Assembly (NCBI GenBank): GCA_023393475.1
Contig: JAEWLC010000030.1
Location: forward strand, 62,001-126,000
Origin: Pseudomonadota bacterium
GTDB taxonomy: Bacteria > Pseudomonadota > Alphaproteobacteria > Rhizobiales > Devosiaceae
Direction of reading: 5' to 3'
DNA length: 64,000 bases
The notes under the pieces were generated by a model that did not search any database, was not told the DNA's origin, and saw nothing but the letters and a program-made list of their open reading frames with translations. Below, piece after piece: positions 61,995-64,000 of this stretch. The position numbers and the translations under genes were made by a program. How positions within the stretch are numbered: position 1 is the first letter of the stretch; each line of letters opens with the position of its first letter.

Positions 61995-62177
61995 ATGCAC
62001 AAGGACGAAGTCAAAGGCGCCGCCAAGGAAGCCCGCGGCCACGTGAAGGATGCGATCGGCAAGGCGACCGGCGACGAGAAGCTGCGCGCCGATGGCGCGG
62101 CCGACAAGGTCGAAGGCAAGGTCCAGAAGACCGCCGGCAAGATCAAGGAAGCGGCGCGCGACGCCCTTAAGCACTAA
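61995..62177 (+). CDS. CsbD-family stress protein
   Basis: A 60-residue hydrophilic CsbD protein: MHKDEVKGAAKEARGHVKDAIG and DKVEGKVQKTAGKIKEAARDALKH. CsbD proteins are small, abundant general-stress proteins of unknown mechanism. The ATG at 61995 has AGGGTG upstream. The gene has an EcfG-like promoter and two hairpins after it, so it is monocistronic. Confidence 0.92.
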   Translation: MHKDEVKGAAKEARGHVKDAIGKATGDEKLRADGAADKVEGKVQKTAGKIKEAARDALKH

Positions 62178-62226
62178 GGCCGGAGACTGGCTGCCGCGCC
62201 GGAGTGGGAACCGGTCCGGCCCAGCG

Positions 62227-62250
62227 GGAAGCACGGAGTCACGCTTCCCG
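62227..62250 (+). terminator. first hairpin after csbD-like gene
   Basis: A 7-bp stem GGGAAGC/GCTTCCC with a 10-base loop. It has no T-run and is probably secondary to the stronger hairpin at 62272-62299. Confidence 0.4.
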
Positions 62251-62271
62251 GGCAGCCAAATCCTTCGGAAA

Positions 62272-62299
62272 AGAAGGCCGCCTCCGGGCGGCCTTCTTG
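62272..62299 (+). terminator. csbD-like gene terminator
   Basis: AAGAAGGCCGCC, a TCCG loop and GGCGGCCTTCTT form a 12-bp perfect stem ending in a T-rich stretch, about 95 bases after the CsbD stop and 31 before the next gene. Confidence 0.85.
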
Positions 62300-62330
62300 C
62301 GCTAGGATGGGGCCGACCAGGGAGTCGGCG

Positions 62331-62681
62331 ATGATCGGAAGCATCCTCACGGGCGTCGTGGCGCTCATCCACTGCTACATCCTCGTCCTCGAGATGTTCC
62401 TGTGGGACAAGCCGCAGGGCCTCAAGGCCTTTGGCAGCACGCCGCAGTTCGCTGCCGACACGAAGGTGCTCGCGGCCAACCAGGGGCTCTACAACGGCTT
62501 TCTCGCAGCGGGCCTGATCTGGGGCATCTGGCTGGGCGAGGCGGGCGACCCGGTGAAGGTATTCTTCCTCCTCTGCGTCGCGGTCGCCGGCGTCTTCGGT
62601 GCGGTGACCGTCAGCCGCAAGATCCTCTACATACAGACATTTCCAGCGGTGCTGGCGTTATTGGCGGTCTGGCTCACCTGA
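62331..62681 (+). CDS. DUF1304 family membrane protein
   Basis: A 116-residue protein with four hydrophobic segments: ILTGVVALIHCYILVLEMFLW at the start, ANQGLYNGFLAAGLIWGIW in the middle. These are DUF1304 signatures. Function unknown. The ATG at 62331 follows GGGAG; a frame to 62307 runs into the terminator. Confidence 0.85.
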   Translation: MIGSILTGVVALIHCYILVLEMFLWDKPQGLKAFGSTPQFAADTKVLAANQGLYNGFLAAGLIWGIWLGEAGDPVKVFFLLCVAVAGVFGAVTVSRKILYIQTFPAVLALLAVWLT

Positions 62682-63018
62682 GCTTATGCACAGCTGAGGC
62701 GGCCAAGTAGGCCACTATAATTGCAGCGTGCGGCAACGTTCGGTAACGTACCGCAGTGGCGTGATCCGGAGCATTACTTCGGAACGTCCGGTGCGGATTT
62801 CGCCTGTTGCGGGGCGATCTAGGCAAGGGGTTCGCGGGGGGCGCGAACCAGCTCCAGCGTGGTCGAAGGCCAGGGCCATCGTTCGGAGTCGTGAACGGTC
62901 GCATTTCTGGCGCATCGCGCGGTACTTAATGGGCATAGTCAGACAGCTGTCCCATGACGGGGCAGAGGCAGCGCCGCAAGGGGGGTGGGCGTCTCGGCAG
63001 AGCGGAGGCCAGCCCGCG
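62682..63018 (+). other. 337-base intergenic region with candidate sRNA elements
   Basis: No convincing gene is seen. It contains TATAAT at 62716-62721 (unusual in this GC-rich sequence) and an inverted repeat GGTTCGCG-N5-CGCGAACC at 62829-62849. A 22-codon frame starts at the ATG at 62954 and ends overlapping the GTG of the next gene; there is no sign that it is translated. An untranslated leader or a small RNA is possible. Confidence 0.4.
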
Positions 63019-63324
63019 GTGAAACAAGTGATATTCCGGGTCGATTACGGGATGATCAGCCACGGTCTCGCGCCGCTGTTCGTCGACGGTCACCCGACCG
63101 AACTGGCGTTCTGGGGGCTTTCCTCAGATATCGTGCGCCGGCTCAAGCGGCTCAACGAACTCTACGACCGTCAGGTCAACTGGGACGATCCGACCGACCG
63201 CACCTGGCGCATCTCCGAGCGCGACCGAAACGAGTTCAACGCGCTGCTGCCCTTCGTCGTCTCGGAGCTCCAGATCGCTCTCGGCGACCGCTGGGTGATC
63301 GAGGTCGAGAGCGAGGCGATCTAG
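63019..63324 (+). CDS. small protein of unknown function
   Basis: A protein of about 101 residues: VKQVIFRVDYGMISHGLAPLFVDG at the start, then LNELYDRQVNWDDPTDRTW and VVSELQIALGDRWVIEVE. GTG at 63019 is chosen because the sequence before it looks non-coding; GGAGG is 10 bases upstream. An ATG at 62929 is the alternative. I do not recognise the family; no signal peptide or membrane segment is seen. Confidence 0.6.
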   Translation: MKQVIFRVDYGMISHGLAPLFVDGHPTELAFWGLSSDIVRRLKRLNELYDRQVNWDDPTDRTWRISERDRNEFNALLPFVVSELQIALGDRWVIEVESEAI

Positions 63325-63354
63325 AGGCGCGGTACGAAGGGTCCGCCCTCACCG

Positions 63355-63429
63355 GGCATCCCCGCGGAAGCGGGGATTCCGGTTTGCTGCGTTCTCCCGA
63401 ACGGAACTCCGCTTTCGCGGGAATGACGC
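63355..63429. repeat. paired-hairpin dispersed repeat
   Basis: Two inverted copies of a sequence like GCATCCCCGCGGAAGCGGGG lie about 50 bases apart (63355-63378 and 63406-63429), each able to form its own hairpin (8-bp stem ATCCCCGC/GCGGGGAT at 63358-63377; CCGC-TTTC-GCGG at 63409-63420) and to pair with the other. The TCATTCCCGCGAAAGCGG-type core is a widespread REP-like element in proteobacteria. It lies between two convergent genes. Confidence 0.7.
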
Positions 63430-63436
63430 CGTTGTA

Positions 63437-63964
63437 CTATTCGAAGCTGTAGTGCAGGCGGACGCCGCCGGTGCCGAGAGAGGCTGCCGACAGCAGCTTG
63501 ATGCTCTTCATGTAGCCGGTGGGCGGAAAGAGCGGATAGCCGCCGCCGAGCAACTGCGAAATCACGTAGATCTCGATCTCGTCGAGCGCGCCCCGCTCGA
63601 TGAAGGCCATCTGCAACTGGCCGCCGCCAAGCATCCAGACATCGCCGTCGTCATAGCCGCGCAACTCGGCAATCAGCGCGTCGATGTCGGTGCGGGTTTC
63701 CAGGGGGCCGATGGGGTCGGGCAGGGGGCGCGACGTGACGACAATGGTGCGCTGATCGCCATAGGGCCAGGGGATGTTCTCTTTCACCAGCCAATCGTAG
63801 GTGCCGCGTCCCATCACTACCGTGCGGATGCGCTTGATGAACAGGTTGTAGTCGTATTCCCCGAGTTCCATGTCGCTGCGCCCGGTCAGCCAGGCGAGCG
63901 ACTCGTCAGGGGCGGCGATGAAGCCGTCGAGGCTGGTCGCGATGTAGCCGATGATGCGTGCCAT
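63437..63964 (-). CDS. dihydrofolate reductase family (RibD C-terminal-like) protein
   Basis: A 175-residue protein: ARIIGYIATSLDGFIAAPDESLAWL, RTVVMGRGTYDWLV and DVWMLGGGQLQMAFIERGALDEIEIYV. This is the RibD C-terminal/YyaP-like subgroup, NADPH-binding reductases of unknown substrate, not true FolA. The ATG at 63964 lies close to the window end. Confidence 0.88.
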   Translation of the reverse strand: MARIIGYIATSLDGFIAAPDESLAWLTGRSDMELGEYDYNLFIKRIRTVVMGRGTYDWLVKENIPWPYGDQRTIVVTSRPLPDPIGPLETRTDIDALIAELRGYDDGDVWMLGGGQLQMAFIERGALDEIEIYVISQLLGGGYPLFPPTGYMKSIKLLSAASLGTGGVRLHYSFE

Positions 63965-64000
63965 TCGTGCTCTCCATGCTGTGGGTAGTTTATAAACGAA

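Noticed and set aside
62954..63022. 22-codon frame overlapping the start of the last small plus-strand gene
   Set aside because: Arg/Gly-rich, no ribosome-binding site and no paralogue, unlike the two micropeptides after purS.

Overview
This window is high-GC bacterial chromosome with densely packed genes. The gene content points to an alphaproteobacterium of the Hyphomicrobiales, most like Devosia or a relative. That placement is an inference from gene content and order, not a database result. Supporting points are a GAAC-N7-GAAC type LexA motif in front of recA, a DUF1476/F1-ATPase zeta inhibitor gene, the recA-alaS-icd and trmJ-rpsD neighbourhoods, the split purS/purQ/purL form of FGAM synthase, candidate EcfG (GGAAC-N16/17-CGTT) promoters and TTAACCAT (CtrA-like) boxes. 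No prophage, insertion sequence or CRISPR array was seen.

Layout. 1-5.5 kb: a partial AraD1/FAH-fold gene, recA, alaS and a methyltransferase. 5.5-10.5 kb: a PRC-barrel protein, two coupled DMT exporters, a glycerophosphodiesterase and a ClpP-like exported protein. 10.6-14.4 kb: an accessory block of phytanoyl-CoA dioxygenase, AraC regulator and DUF5054/GH38-like glycosidase. 14.5-23.3 kb: GT8 glycosyltransferase, icd, an exported protein, a MarR regulator with a FabF-like synthase, a GFA-TfoX-TfoX operon, two GNATs and a MASE1-GGDEF cyclase. 23.4-31.2 kb: trmJ, an MFS exporter, rpsD, an acyl-activating enzyme/ACP/hydrolase cassette, an SbmA-like protein and ttcA. 31.1-36.7 kb: three MFS transporters around an inositol-monophosphatase-like enzyme and a methyltransferase. 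36.9-54 kb: a purine backbone on the minus strand (rpe, purB, purC, purS, purQ, purL, then bolA and grxD), interrupted by many unrelated genes. 54-64 kb: an iron-type binding protein, CcdA, RadC, methionine aminopeptidase, a CinA-like protein, xanthine phosphoribosyltransferase, tRNA-Leu(UAA), then several small envelope, stress and unknown genes.

How the genes fit together. The purine genes encode steps from FGAR to adenylosuccinate cleavage; BolA and the monothiol glutaredoxin are the usual Fe-S/iron-sensing pair next to them. CHAD and CYTH proteins are translationally coupled. The MarR gene and the FabF-like gene carry nearly the same palindrome, in the promoter of one and just before the ribosome-binding site of the other, which suggests one regulator controls both. 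Several stress-type genes (PRC-barrel, one GNAT, CsbD) have EcfG-like promoters.

The most unusual item is a pair of 27-codon open frames on the minus strand at 47764-47847 and 48101-48184, downstream of purS. They encode closely similar hydrophobic peptides and differ from each other at many synonymous positions, as expected for real but unannotated membrane micropeptides.
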